Below are positions 27,883 through 36,599 of a stretch of DNA of 64,000 bases, in pieces. The stretch covers positions 1 through 64,000 of the forward strand of contig NZ_VFTG01000023.1 in assembly GCF_006439355.1 (NCBI RefSeq), written 5' to 3'. The notes below the pieces were generated by a model, which worked only from the letters and a program-made list of their open reading frames with translations, ran no database searches and had not been told where the DNA came from. Made by a program: the position numbers and the translations under genes. This stretch comes from Mesorhizobium sp. B4-1-3. GTDB taxonomy: Bacteria > Pseudomonadota > Alphaproteobacteria > Rhizobiales > Rhizobiaceae. Numbering within the stretch: the stretch's first letter is position 1; every line of letters starts with the position of its first letter.

Positions 27883-28536
27883 TCATGCAATGTCTCCATA
27901 GGCGGCATCATGGAAGGCAATCTCCAGCGCCTGGACGCGGCCGAAGACGGCGCTGAGCCGAGCCTGCCCTGCATCATCGAGGCTGGCACCCCCCTGATCG
28001 ACCTGCTGCCTCAGCCATCCAGCCTGCTTGGCGAAGGTATCGCCGGCGTGCATGGCGATCCACTCCTTGAGCAGGGGATCGGCGATTGTCGCGGCGGCGA
28101 CACGCTTCGACCAGGTCCAGTACATCCATTCCGCCGCAAACATCGCAACGATGATGTCGAGGAACGCTCCCTTCTCGGCTATGTCCAGCATCCCGGAGCA
28201 GAACGCCTTCACGCGCGGATCGCTTAGATCGAAGGTGCTGGGACCGATGGCACGGGCCGCCAGTGTCCTTTCGAAATAGGCGATCTGCTGGTTGGCAAGA
28301 TCGTCCAGCACGGCGATCAGCCAGCGCTTCTGTTCGATGCGGCTGGCCTTGGCGGTGGCAAGTGCGAAGATGGAGATGGCCGTATCCACGAAGGCGCCCT
28401 CGTAGACCAGATAGCGGTCGAACACCTCGCACGGCAGAAGACCGCCTTCGATTTCCGTGGTGAAGCGGTGGCGAACCATGGCGTCGAAGACGGCCTCGTT
28501 TTCGCGCAAAATGCGCTCCGATAGCGTTTCGCCCAT
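27883..28536 (-). CDS. TenA-like protein
   Basis: This 217-residue all-helical protein of the TenA/THI-4 family begins MGETLSERILRENEAVF. It contains LPCEVFDRYLVYEGAFVDTAI and FAAEWMYWTWSKRV. Characterised TenA proteins hydrolyse aminopyrimidines derived from thiamine. The Cys typical of TenA_C in the latter segment is not visible, so it is nearer the TenA_E type or has another role. The start ATG at 28536 is 4 bases after the BtpA-family stop with GAGGGG just before, so the two are coupled. Confidence 0.75.
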   Translation of the reverse strand: MGETLSERILRENEAVFDAMVRHRFTTEIEGGLLPCEVFDRYLVYEGAFVDTAISIFALATAKASRIEQKRWLIAVLDDLANQQIAYFERTLAARAIGPSTFDLSDPRVKAFCSGMLDIAEKGAFLDIIVAMFAAEWMYWTWSKRVAAATIADPLLKEWIAMHAGDTFAKQAGWLRQQVDQGGASLDDAGQARLSAVFGRVQALEIAFHDAAYGDIA

Positions 28537-28540
28537 CCCC

Positions 28541-29383
28541 TCAGGCTCCCAGAGCCGGCTCGGCCGCGGCGCGGAAGGCACGTACGCGCTCGATGTCGAC
28601 CGGATTCCACCACACGCCGCCTGACTTCAGCGACGAGGCGACGATGACGCCACTTGTGCGCTTGAGGATCTCTACGACATTAGTCTTGTCCACGCCCGAG
28701 CCGACCAGCAGCGGCAGTTGCGTGGCGGCGGCGATCTCCTCGATTTCCTCGATGGTCGCCGCATTGCCGGTCCGCTGGCCGGTGGCGATTACGCCGTCGG
28801 CATCAAAAAAGGCGAGGTCGCGCGTCAACTCGGCAATGGTGCGATCGGCGACGATGGCGTGGCTGCCGTGCTTGACGTGGCTGTCGGCGAAGACCTTGAT
28901 GTGCTCGGCCCTAAGAAGGGAACGATAACGCATGGCCTCCGCCGCGCGGCCTTCCATGAAGCCCTCATTGGCGACATAGGCGTTTGCCCATTGGTTCACA
29001 CGGATGAACTTCGCGCCTCCCGCCAGCGCGATGGCAAAGGCCGGTATTGGTGCGTTGGCAAGCACATTGATGCCAAGCGGCACGCCGACGGCACGCGCGA
29101 TGCGATCGGTGACGATCGACATGAAAGCAGCCGTCTCATAGCCGATGTCCTCAGGCTTGGAGAATGGCACGTCGCCATGGTTTTCGATCATCAGACCATG
29201 CATTCCGCCGTCGATAAGGGCTTCGGCATCTCGCATGCAGGTATCGTAGATTGTTTCCATATCCGCGCCGCGATAACGGGGGGCACCGGGGAAAGCCGGG
29301 CAATGAATCATGCCGATCAGCGCCTTGTCGCGCCCGAATATTTCCCTTATGGCGCTGGCGGAATTGTCCGAGATTTGCTGCAT
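28541..29383 (-). CDS. BtpA/SgcQ family TIM-barrel protein
   Basis: This 280-residue protein contains ALIGMIHCPAFPGAPRYRG, GGMHGLMIENHGDVPF, IGINVLANAPIPAFAIA and DGVIATGQRTG, the pattern of the BtpA family. BtpA itself was linked to photosystem I stability, while SgcQ-type members sit in sugar operons and are thought to be enzymes, possibly nucleosidase-like; the activity is unproven. The ATG at 29383 is preceded by GAAGGAC; a start at 29410 would overlap the divergent kinase. It heads a two-gene transcript with the tenA-like gene. Confidence 0.8.
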   Translation of the reverse strand: MQQISDNSASAIREIFGRDKALIGMIHCPAFPGAPRYRGADMETIYDTCMRDAEALIDGGMHGLMIENHGDVPFSKPEDIGYETAAFMSIVTDRIARAVGVPLGINVLANAPIPAFAIALAGGAKFIRVNQWANAYVANEGFMEGRAAEAMRYRSLLRAEHIKVFADSHVKHGSHAIVADRTIAELTRDLAFFDADGVIATGQRTGNAATIEEIEEIAAATQLPLLVGSGVDKTNVVEILKRTSGVIVASSLKSGGVWWNPVDIERVRAFRAAAEPALGA

Positions 29384-29408
29384 TTCAAAGTCCTTCGGAA
29401 GAGTGTTC

Positions 29409-30308
29409 ATGCATGCGTATGTCATAGGCAATGTGGCGGTCGACGAGACCATCCGGGTCGAACAGTGGCCATCGGCCGGTGCCTCGATCTTCGGCAACCA
29501 TGGCTCCAGCGATCTCGGCGGAAAGGGCGCAAACCAAGCGGTGGTCATGGCACGCTGCGGCCTCGGCACCACCCTCGTGACGCCGGTGGGTGTGGATTTC
29601 CGCGCCCAGAGCATTGCCGAGCGGCTTGCCGCCGAGCCAGTCGAATGCCGGCTCCTGCGACAGGACGGCCGGAGCAGCGACTTCTCCATCATATTCACAA
29701 CTCCCGACGGAGAGAACGCCATCGTGACCACGACGGACGCGGCCGAGAACCTTCGGCTCGAGGACGCGCTGCTTGCCATCCGCGAAGCACAGCCGGGCGA
29801 CCTGGCGGTCTTGCAGGGCAATCTGAGCGAGGCGACGACAGAGGCGCTGTTGCGCGAAGCGCGCCGGCGCAGCATCGTCACAGCCTTCAACCCCTCGCCG
29901 CTCAGACCCTCCTTCCAGGATCTGTGGCCGCTGGTGGACATCGCCTTCCTCAATGCCGGGGAGGCGATGGCGCTGACCGGCGCGTCGAGCGAGGCGGCCG
30001 CCGCCGTGCTGCATGCGCGCGGGGTCCGCGATGTGGTGCTGACGCTCGGCGCAGATGGCGCCCTGCTCAGCGGCGGCAGTGCCCCGCTGCGGGTGCCCGC
30101 GGTGCCCGCAAACGTCGTCGACACCACCGGCGCGGGGGATACGTTTATGGGCGTAACCCTGGCCTCCGCGTTCCTGCGTGGCGCCCGCCTTGACGAACTG
30201 GCGCTGACCCACGCGGCGCGAGCGAGCGCACTTACCGTGTCGCGGAAAGGCACGCTGGGCGCCTTTCCAAGCGTGGAGGAAATGAGAGCGATCCTGGCGC
30301 AACTTTGA
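29409..30308 (+). CDS. PfkB/ribokinase-family carbohydrate kinase
   Basis: This 299-residue kinase begins MHAYVIGNVAVDETIRVEQ. It has the N-terminal substrate motif LGGKGANQAVVMARCG and the C-terminal anion-hole and catalytic motif VVDTTGAGDTFMGV with the catalytic Asp. It would phosphorylate a sugar or nucleoside. It is divergent from the BtpA-family gene with only 25 bases between starts, and convergent with the amidotransferase-like gene at a 2-base gap, so it is embedded head-on in the LacI-controlled locus. GGAAGAG precedes the ATG. Confidence 0.87.
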   Translation: MHAYVIGNVAVDETIRVEQWPSAGASIFGNHGSSDLGGKGANQAVVMARCGLGTTLVTPVGVDFRAQSIAERLAAEPVECRLLRQDGRSSDFSIIFTTPDGENAIVTTTDAAENLRLEDALLAIREAQPGDLAVLQGNLSEATTEALLREARRRSIVTAFNPSPLRPSFQDLWPLVDIAFLNAGEAMALTGASSEAAAAVLHARGVRDVVLTLGADGALLSGGSAPLRVPAVPANVVDTTGAGDTFMGVTLASAFLRGARLDELALTHAARASALTVSRKGTLGAFPSVEEMRAILAQL

Positions 30309-30310
30309 GG

Positions 30311-31084
30311 TCAGCGCTCGGCGGTCAGCCAGCCGAGAATGTTCTTCCACAGCCTGCCATAGCCTTCCCAGGCACAGAAGGCCGGCGACAGCCAGTGCGG
30401 GCCGATGTCAGAGGTCCAGGCCGCCGTGCGACCCTTGCCGTAGCTGCCGACCACAAGCAGGGGGAAGCCACCCTGGTCCTGCGGCAGCCGGGCAAGCAAC
30501 TCGACGTGCGAATCCGAGCGAAGTTCAACCTCGTTGACGCCAAGCAGCGGCGGCCAGGCTTGGCCGGTCAGCCCCGCCATGACCGGATGATCCCTGCCGA
30601 TGATCTCGGCTACCGTGCCCTCGGGTATCTCGACGCGATCGTCATAGGGCAAGCAGGTGACAGGCAGTGTGTCTTCCACCGGCGTGCGGCGCCAGCGGGC
30701 CTTGCCGTCGATGCCCTGGAAAGAGAAGTAGCCGCCGACCATGAGCAGACCGCCGCCCTTCTCAACCCAGGCCTTGAGCAGTTTCAGCCGGTTCGGCACG
30801 GTGCGCGAATGCAGCCACACCTCGGGCGGCAGAAGCAGCGAATTTGCTCCGATATCGGATAGGATGATGCCGTCATAAATGTCCAGCCCCGCCATCTCGA
30901 AGGGCAACTTCTCCACCGCTTCGTGCGCCGGCATGTAAGTCAGCTCATAGTCTGAGCCTTGAAGCGCCTTTACCAGCGGCTCGGCGCCAAGATGGAAGGT
31001 GACCGAGCCGAATTGGTCGAAGCCCTTGTAGTGAGTGGCTGAACTTACCCAGCTTTCGCCGACCAGGAGAACCTTCTTTGCCAT
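30311..31084 (-). CDS. Class I glutamine-amidotransferase-like protein
   Basis: This 257-residue protein begins MAKKVLLVGESWVSSATHYKG. A flavodoxin-like fold is suggested by YDGIILSDIGANSLLLPP, LLKAWVEKGGGLLMVGGY and VVGSYGKGRTAAWTSDIG. It fits the cytoplasmic GATase1-like family found beside sugar transporters. The nucleophile-elbow Cys of true amidotransferases is not evident (SDIGAN in its place), so the activity is unknown. The start ATG is at 31084, 43 bases after the phosphotriesterase-family gene, as the last member of the LacI operon. Confidence 0.72.
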   Translation of the reverse strand: MAKKVLLVGESWVSSATHYKGFDQFGSVTFHLGAEPLVKALQGSDYELTYMPAHEAVEKLPFEMAGLDIYDGIILSDIGANSLLLPPEVWLHSRTVPNRLKLLKAWVEKGGGLLMVGGYFSFQGIDGKARWRRTPVEDTLPVTCLPYDDRVEIPEGTVAEIIGRDHPVMAGLTGQAWPPLLGVNEVELRSDSHVELLARLPQDQGGFPLLVVGSYGKGRTAAWTSDIGPHWLSPAFCAWEGYGRLWKNILGWLTAER

Positions 31085-31127
31085 GTCGTCTTTCGCTTTC
31101 TTCAGTGGGAAATTGGCGCCTTCATGG

Positions 31128-32198
31128 TCACGCCGACGCGTCGAAGACCGAGCGCGGATTGTCATGCACGAGCCGCTTCAGCGCGGCCTCCGCCACGCCA
31201 TGTCGCCGCAGGCGCGGAAGGAAGTGCTTCGGCACGTAGGCATAGCCGTTGCCGCCATAATGGGTGAGCATCATCTTCAGGAACACGTCGTGAGAGATCA
31301 GGATGCGATCCAAATAACCGGCGTCGATCAAGCGCACGATGCCGCACGCCGCCTCGTCGTCGCTCGGACACTGCACCTGCTGGTCGGCATAAAAGAAATC
31401 CATGCCGATCATGTCGTATGCGATGAAGGCGCCGCGAGCGGCCAATGACGATTGGTAGGCGAAATCGGCATGCGAGGGGTTCATGTGGCACAGCACCGTG
31501 TGGCGCAGCTCCGCCCCCTCCTCCTCGACGATGTCGAGCACCTTATGGCCGAAACGGAACCAGCCGGGCAGATGCACCATCAGCGGCAGCCCTGTCAGCT
31601 GCTGGGCGCGTGCGGCTCCGCGCAGCGACTTCTCTTCGCTTCTTGTAAAATCGGCAGAAACGCCAATCTCGCCGATCAACCCGATCCTCACTCCGCTGCC
31701 GTCAACGCCGTCTACCGCCTCGCGCACGATCTCGGCGGCGATATCGTCGGCTGACATCGACGCCACCTTGGCCGGTTGGGAGGATGCGAGGTAGTAGCCG
31801 GCGCCCATGACGATGTTGAGCCCGCTCGCCGCCGAGATCCGGCGCATGGCCAGAGGGTCGCGACCGATGCCCTGGCAGGTGGGCTCGACCACCGTGCGCC
31901 CGCCGACGGCGGCGAACTGCTTCAGTTCCTCTACTGCCAGGGGCTCGTCGTCCAGCGTGATGTTGTGGCGGTTGACGAAAGGATCCTGGCGCAGCTCCGA
32001 CAGTATCTCCATGCACACGAACCCGCCGGCCAGATATTGCCGCTCCGGCTCCTTGGGCCTGTTCCACCAGCAAAGGCAATCGTTGAGCACATGCTCGTGC
32101 ATGAGCGTCATGCCAAGGTCGGCGGCGGCGACCGGGCCGGCCACCGTCATCACCTTGCCCGAGCGCACATGCGCCTCGGAGAGCGGTGCGGTCGTCAT
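31128..32198 (-). CDS. Phosphotriesterase-family metal-dependent hydrolase
   Basis: This 356-residue amidohydrolase-fold protein has metal ligands visible as TLMHEHVL (HxH), a bridging acidic residue in GLIGEIGVS, His in CHMNPSH and the Asp of ISHDVFLK. Members act as lactonases, esterases or phosphodiesterases; the native substrate here is unknown. The start overlaps the permease stop by ATGA. Its place directly behind a sugar importer suggests ring opening of an imported lactone or cleavage of an imported ester. Confidence 0.83.
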   Translation of the reverse strand: MTTAPLSEAHVRSGKVMTVAGPVAAADLGMTLMHEHVLNDCLCWWNRPKEPERQYLAGGFVCMEILSELRQDPFVNRHNITLDDEPLAVEELKQFAAVGGRTVVEPTCQGIGRDPLAMRRISAASGLNIVMGAGYYLASSQPAKVASMSADDIAAEIVREAVDGVDGSGVRIGLIGEIGVSADFTRSEEKSLRGAARAQQLTGLPLMVHLPGWFRFGHKVLDIVEEEGAELRHTVLCHMNPSHADFAYQSSLAARGAFIAYDMIGMDFFYADQQVQCPSDDEAACGIVRLIDAGYLDRILISHDVFLKMMLTHYGGNGYAYVPKHFLPRLRRHGVAEAALKRLVHDNPRSVFDASA

Positions 32199-33208
32199 TT
32201 TGCTTTGCCTCCCGCTTTGCCCGGCAGCCGGAACTTGGCGTTGAAGATGCGGGTGTTCAGCCAGATGGCGATCAGGATGATCGCGCCAGTGACGATCTGG
32301 GTGAAGAAGGGTGAAATGTGCATCAGGATAAGGCCATTGCCGATCACGGCGATGGTGAGCGTACCGAGCAGGGTGCCAAGGATGGTGCCGCGCCCACCCA
32401 TCAGCGAGGTGCCGCCAAGGACAACGGCTGCGATCACTTGCAGTTCGAAGCCGACGGCCGCGTTGGACGAACCCGAGCCAAGACGAGCGGCAATAAGCAG
32501 GCCAGCGACGGCGCAGGAAATACCCGAGATCATGTAGACCGAAGCGATGACCCAGCGCGCCGGCATGCCGACGCGACGCGCCGCTTCCATGTTGGAGCCG
32601 ACGGCCACCACCTGCCGTCCGTAGCGGGTCGAGCGGATCGTGACATAGCCGACGATGGCGACGACCACAGCAATGAGTGCGGGAACGGGGATGCCGAGGA
32701 TTTCGCCGCGGCCCAACATGAGGAAGCCTGGAGCGTTCTCGATCGGGATCGAATAGCCCTGGGTCAGATACAGAGCCAGCCCGCGCAGGATGGAAAGGCC
32801 GGCGAGCGTGACGATGAAGGCTGGCACGTCCTGATAGGCGACGAACCACCCTTGCCCGAGACCCATAAATGCGCCGAGCACCAGCATGGCCAGCACCGTG
32901 GCGGGCCATGGCAGGCCTGCAGCCACCAGGATGGCAGCAAGGGCATTGACCAATGCCACCTGGGAGCCGACCGACAGGTCGATGCCAGCCGTGATGATGA
33001 CGAAGGTCATCGCCACCGCGACGATCAAGATGGGCGCGGCCTGTCGCAGAATGTTGAGAATGTTGCCAACGGTGAGAAAGGTGCTCGTGCCGACGGCAAA
33101 GAAGACGATGCAAGCGAAGAAGAAGATCGCGATGGAGAGGATCTGGGCGTTTTCAGTGAGGAAGTCGGCCCATGGCGAGCCTTTCGCTCTTTCGGTGTAG
33201 ACGGTCAT
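32195..33208 (-). CDS. Sugar ABC transporter permease (RbsC type)
   Basis: This 337-residue multi-helix membrane protein has the family segments MTFVIITAGIDLSVGSQVAL and LGGTSLMGGRGTILGTLLG. It pairs with the ATPase upstream (overlapping ATGA) and the binding protein at 34014-34973. The substrate is unknown. Confidence 0.87.
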   Translation of the reverse strand: MTVYTERAKGSPWADFLTENAQILSIAIFFFACIVFFAVGTSTFLTVGNILNILRQAAPILIVAVAMTFVIITAGIDLSVGSQVALVNALAAILVAAGLPWPATVLAMLVLGAFMGLGQGWFVAYQDVPAFIVTLAGLSILRGLALYLTQGYSIPIENAPGFLMLGRGEILGIPVPALIAVVVAIVGYVTIRSTRYGRQVVAVGSNMEAARRVGMPARWVIASVYMISGISCAVAGLLIAARLGSGSSNAAVGFELQVIAAVVLGGTSLMGGRGTILGTLLGTLTIAVIGNGLILMHISPFFTQIVTGAIILIAIWLNTRIFNAKFRLPGKAGGKAK

Positions 33209-34017
33209 TGATGTGCGCCTTCTCCGACGATGAGCTTGACGATGTCTTCGAGGTCCGTTTCACCGATGCGGCGCTCGGCAACCTTGGCGCCTTCATACAT
33301 GACGGCGATGCGGTCGCAGACGCGAAACAGGTCCTGAAGGCGATGGGTGATGAGGATGACCGAAACGCCGCGCGCCTTGACGCGGTTGATCAGCGCCAGC
33401 ACTGCTTCGACTTCCGCTACGGCGAGCGCCGAGGTGGGCTCGTCCATGATCAGCACCTTCGGGTTGAAGGCAGCCGCGCGGGCTATGGCGATTGCCTGCC
33501 GCTGACCGCCGGATAGCTTCTCCACCTTGGCAGTAAGGCGAGGAATGCGGATCTCAAGCGCCTCCAGCATGCCGCGTGCGCCTTCGAGCATGGCGTTGTG
33601 ATCGAGGAAGGGCCCCTTCGTGCGCTCTCGCCCAAGAAAGAGATTGCCTACCACGTCGATATGATCGCACAGGGAAAGGTCCTGAAAGACCATCTCAATG
33701 TTGCGCGCACGCGCGTCCGCCGGCCCCGAGAGCACCACCGGCTGGCCTTCTATGGTGATGGTGCCGCCATCGGGAATGTAGGTGCCCGATATGATCTTGG
33801 TCAGCGTCGACTTGCCGGCCGCGTTGTCGCCGACCAGACCGAGACACTCACCCGGATAGATGTCGAGATCGACACCCCGAAGCGCCTGGTGCGAGCCGAA
33901 GGTCTTGACGATGCCGCGCAACGAGACCCGCGGCGCGGCACCGTCGGGGAGCCCGCCGGCAGGCCGGGGGGAAGTCCCCCCGGCGGCGGCAGACATTGTG
34001 GCCCGCTGCTGGCTCAT
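33205..34017 (-). CDS. Sugar ABC transporter ATP-binding protein, single domain (FrcA type)
   Basis: This 270-residue protein has Walker A GLVGDNAAGKST, signature KLSGGQRQAIAIARA and Walker B VLIMDEPTSAL. Most ribose-class importers have a fused double ATPase as in EryE; the single-domain form matches fructose-type FrcA of rhizobia. The start ATG at 34017 overlaps the binding-protein stop. The first 28 residues are poorly conserved and contain a perfect GC-rich hairpin at 33963-33984, so translation may begin later, for example at an in-frame TTG near MRGIVKTFG. Confidence 0.86.
   Translation of the reverse strand: MSQQRATMSAAAGGTSPRPAGGLPDGAAPRVSLRGIVKTFGSHQALRGVDLDIYPGECLGLVGDNAAGKSTLTKIISGTYIPDGGTITIEGQPVVLSGPADARARNIEMVFQDLSLCDHIDVVGNLFLGRERTKGPFLDHNAMLEGARGMLEALEIRIPRLTAKVEKLSGGQRQAIAIARAAAFNPKVLIMDEPTSALAVAEVEAVLALINRVKARGVSVILITHRLQDLFRVCDRIAVMYEGAKVAERRIGETDLEDIVKLIVGEGAHQ
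33963..33984 (-). repeat. Perfect GC-rich hairpin near the start of the ABC ATPase gene
   Basis: Arms GCCGGGGGG and CCCCCCGGC (9 bp) enclose the loop AAGT on the plus strand. The hairpin lies about 30 bases after the binding-protein stop and has no T tract. Such structures after a binding-protein gene often stabilise its mRNA or reduce downstream translation. Confidence 0.6.
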
Positions 34018-34973
34018 TTGAAGACGGCCCGGTATGGCTCGACATTGTCCTTGGTGACGATCGTCACGGGCACCGCGACGTTCTTATCCACGCTGCCGCC
34101 CTTGGTGATGGTGTCGAGCGCTTTTACCGCGGCCTCGCCCATGCCGGCAGGGTCCTGCTGCACGACCGCCGCCACGTAGCCCTTGTCGATGCCCGCGATT
34201 GCTTGCGCGGTCAGGTCCCAGCCGAAGATCTTGATCTGGTCCTGCTTGCCCTGGCTCTCCACGGCCGCGATAGCACCGAGCAGCGCCGGTTCGCCAGTGG
34301 CGTAGATGGCGTTCATGTCGGGATTGCCGGTGATCAGATTTTCAGCAGCGGCAAGGGCCGTGTCCTGCACGTTCTGGCCATCGACCACCGCGACCGTTTC
34401 GATTCCGTCCTTGCCCTTGATGGCGTCCTCGAAGCCCTTCTGCCGCACGTTCTGGATATAGGAGTTGAGGGCGCCGACGATCCCGATCTTGGCCTTGCCA
34501 CCCATGTTGGCCTTAACATAGTCGAGGAAATGCGCACCCATGTCGGCACCGGCCTTGGCGTTATCGACGCCGATCTGCGCTTTTTGCGGACCCTTGGGCA
34601 GGATGGCGTCGATCGCCACCACCGGAATTTTGGCGTCCGCCGCCTGGTTGACAGCCGCCATGATGCCGTTGACGTCGATCGCCACGACAATAAGGCCGTT
34701 CACCTTCTGCTGGATGTAGGTCTCGATGGCGCTGTTTTGGGCCGCGGCGTCGTTGTTGGCGTTGAAGATGACCAGCTTGGCGCCGAGGGCGTCGGCCGCC
34801 TTCTGTGCGCCTTGGTTGATCTGGTTGAAGAACAGGGCCTGCTGGTTGATCTGCACCAGGGCGTAGGTCTTTTGGTCTTGCGCCACGGCAGGCGAAACCG
34901 CCCCGGCGAAGAGGCCTAGTGCGGTAAAGCCGATGGCTGCGGCGAAGGTTCTGCGGGTAGTGGTCAAGGTCAT
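34014..34973 (-). CDS. Sugar ABC transporter substrate-binding protein
   Basis: This 319-residue periplasmic binding protein belongs to the ribose class. The N-terminus MTLTTTRRTFAAAIGF carries a TRRTF pattern that could be a twin-arginine signal, cleaved near SPAVAQDQ. The mature part includes LVQINQQALFFNQINQGAQ and IYATGEPALLGAIAAVES. The ATG at 34973 has GGAGGA at ideal spacing. It is the first structural gene after lacI (40-base gap). The ligand is unknown; fructose or ribose-like sugars are typical. Confidence 0.86.
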   Translation of the reverse strand: MTLTTTRRTFAAAIGFTALGLFAGAVSPAVAQDQKTYALVQINQQALFFNQINQGAQKAADALGAKLVIFNANNDAAAQNSAIETYIQQKVNGLIVVAIDVNGIMAAVNQAADAKIPVVAIDAILPKGPQKAQIGVDNAKAGADMGAHFLDYVKANMGGKAKIGIVGALNSYIQNVRQKGFEDAIKGKDGIETVAVVDGQNVQDTALAAAENLITGNPDMNAIYATGEPALLGAIAAVESQGKQDQIKIFGWDLTAQAIAGIDKGYVAAVVQQDPAGMGEAAVKALDTITKGGSVDKNVAVPVTIVTKDNVEPYRAVFK

Positions 34974-35013
34974 ATTCGATTCTCCTCCGTGAAGTTTTTC
35001 TTCCATTGCCGAC

Positions 35014-36036
35014 TTAACGTTTCGCGGGCGGGGCAACGGATTCCCGCACCACGATCTCGACTGGCATCAGTTCCTGCGGCGCCGGCGACGCGAGATCTTG
35101 CCAATTCGTTTCGAGAAGCAGCGCCAGCGACCGTCTGCCGATGTCCCGCACGGGCTGGCGTATGGCCGTCACCGACGGCGCGAAGAGATGAAAGGGCGCG
35201 ACGTCGTCGAACCCAACAATGGAGACGTCGCCTGGAACCGAGATGCCTTGCGCGCGGAACACCTCGATCATCCCGATGGTGATCTCGTCCGATGTGGCGA
35301 AGATCGCGGTGCCCGGCATGCCATCGGCGATGAAGCGGCGGGCGGCTTCGCGGCCGAACTCGACGGTGTAGTTTCCGCGATAGGTCGCCGGCACGATGTC
35401 CTCGCCCCAATGCTCGTGCAGCGCGCGGCGCAAGCCGTCGAAGCGTCGGCGGCCGCTGATCATCTCCTCCTGGCTGCCGGCAAACAGCACGTCGCGATGT
35501 CCATGCGCGGCGAGGTGGCGACCAGCGAGGTAGCCGCCCTGTTCGTTGTCGCAGAACAGCTTCGGCACATCCGCACCCGGCACATCCTCGTCGGCGATGA
35601 CGACCTTGCCGACCTGATTGATGTGCGTCGCGAGTTGGCCTTCATCGGCATGGTTTGTGACGAAGATCAGCCCGTCCACATGCTTGCGCTCGATCAACTC
35701 CAGATAAGCTACCTCGCGGCCGGTTCGGTTGAGCGTGGCAAAGAGGGAGACTGCAAGATCGCGGCTGTCGGCTTCCGCCTCGACCGCAGCCACGAAGGTG
35801 GCGAAGAACGGATTGGCGATATCGGGCACGACCAGGCCGATCGTGTCCGAGCGGCCGCGGCTGAGGCGACGCGCATGCGGGTTGGGCCTGTAGTTCAGGT
35901 CGCGGATTGCATCCTCGATGCGCTTGCGGGTCGTTTCGGGAAGAGAGAGCGAGCCATTGAGCAGGCGCGAGACGGTCGCGACGGAAACGCCGGCTGCCCC
36001 GGCGACGTCCTTCAGGCTGGCGGTTTTGTCGCTCAT
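35014..36036 (-). CDS. LacI-family transcriptional repressor
   Basis: This 340-residue protein has the LacI helix-turn-helix at residues 7-35 (SLKDVAGAAGVSVATVSRLLN), the hinge helix NPHARRLSRGRSDTIGLVVPD, and a periplasmic-binding-like sensor ending in MPVEIVVRES. It is the first gene of the minus-strand operon lacI-SBP-ATPase-permease-PTE-GATase. Two LacI-type operators lie directly upstream (36062-36086), so it probably represses its own operon until a ligand from the transported compound is present. Confidence 0.9.
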   Translation of the reverse strand: MSDKTASLKDVAGAAGVSVATVSRLLNGSLSLPETTRKRIEDAIRDLNYRPNPHARRLSRGRSDTIGLVVPDIANPFFATFVAAVEAEADSRDLAVSLFATLNRTGREVAYLELIERKHVDGLIFVTNHADEGQLATHINQVGKVVIADEDVPGADVPKLFCDNEQGGYLAGRHLAAHGHRDVLFAGSQEEMISGRRRFDGLRRALHEHWGEDIVPATYRGNYTVEFGREAARRFIADGMPGTAIFATSDEITIGMIEVFRAQGISVPGDVSIVGFDDVAPFHLFAPSVTAIRQPVRDIGRRSLALLLETNWQDLASPAPQELMPVEIVVRESVAPPAKR

Positions 36037-36061
36037 GCCGTTCCCCTGCTAGAGCGTCTTG

Positions 36062-36086
36062 TAAAGCGCTTTAGTAAAGCGCTATA
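36062..36086. promoter_or_regulatory. Tandem LacI-type operators
   Basis: TAAAGCGCTTTA at 36062-36073 is a perfect 12-bp palindrome with the central CG typical of LacI-family sites. One base later, TAAAGCGCTATA at 36075-36086 is a near-copy. They lie 26-50 bases upstream of the lacI start. Confidence 0.8.
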
Positions 36087-36316
36087 CCATCCGGGAAGAG
36101 CGGCGGTTTGTCAAGCCTCTGTCGCCAAAGTTGGTGAGAGCGTTTGCGGCTTTTGGCTAGCGCGGCATAACGGTCATGGGGCCAATTGACCCCCGCCGGA
36201 GGCCAAGGAGGATTCAGATTTCATCGTTGCCAAACCTGCGACCAAATCGTCGATCTCAAAGACATTCGCCAGGTTATGTGGCACCAGGGGGATCATGAGC
36301 CGCTTGAGACGGACGC

Positions 36317-36544
36317 CTAGTCCGGAATGCGTCGATAGCGGAAATGACTGCGAATATGGTTGTTGAAAAACCGGCCTTTGACAAAGGCCGACCGGAACGC
36401 GGCGTAAGTCTCTGGCGGAACCTCCTCGAAGTCGTAGCGCTTGCCGCTGGCAACGAACCAGACGGACAAGACTCTACTTGCCGCATCGTATTCGGTTTTC
36501 TCGATCGAGGTGGACGGCATGGCGCACCACGCTGGTTTGCTCAT
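36317..36544 (-). CDS. KTSC-domain small protein
   Basis: This protein of up to 75 residues matches the KTSC domain: STSIEKTEYDAASRVLSVWF, then KRYDFEEVPPETYAAF and a C-terminal FFNNHIRSHFRYRRI. The KTSC function is unknown, though the domain is found alone or beside nucleic-acid enzymes. The start may be 36544 or the ATG at 36520, which gives MPSTSIEK and fits the domain better. No clear Shine-Dalgarno sequence supports either. Confidence 0.72.
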   Translation of the reverse strand: MSKPAWCAMPSTSIEKTEYDAASRVLSVWFVASGKRYDFEEVPPETYAAFRSAFVKGRFFNNHIRSHFRYRRIPD

Positions 36545-36599
36545 CGCAAACGGTCGGAATGCCGCTTTTGTTTCAGAAACACGAACCTATAACGCCGGC

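Noticed and set aside
27708-27989. A 93-codon minus-strand frame upstream of the lysine-rich gene
   Set aside because: It overlaps the end of the tenA-like gene in another frame and has no coding pattern.
33205-34017. Half-length sugar ABC ATPase as a truncated gene
   Set aside because: Single-domain FrcA-type ATPases are known in rhizobia, and the protein ends cleanly with coupled neighbours.
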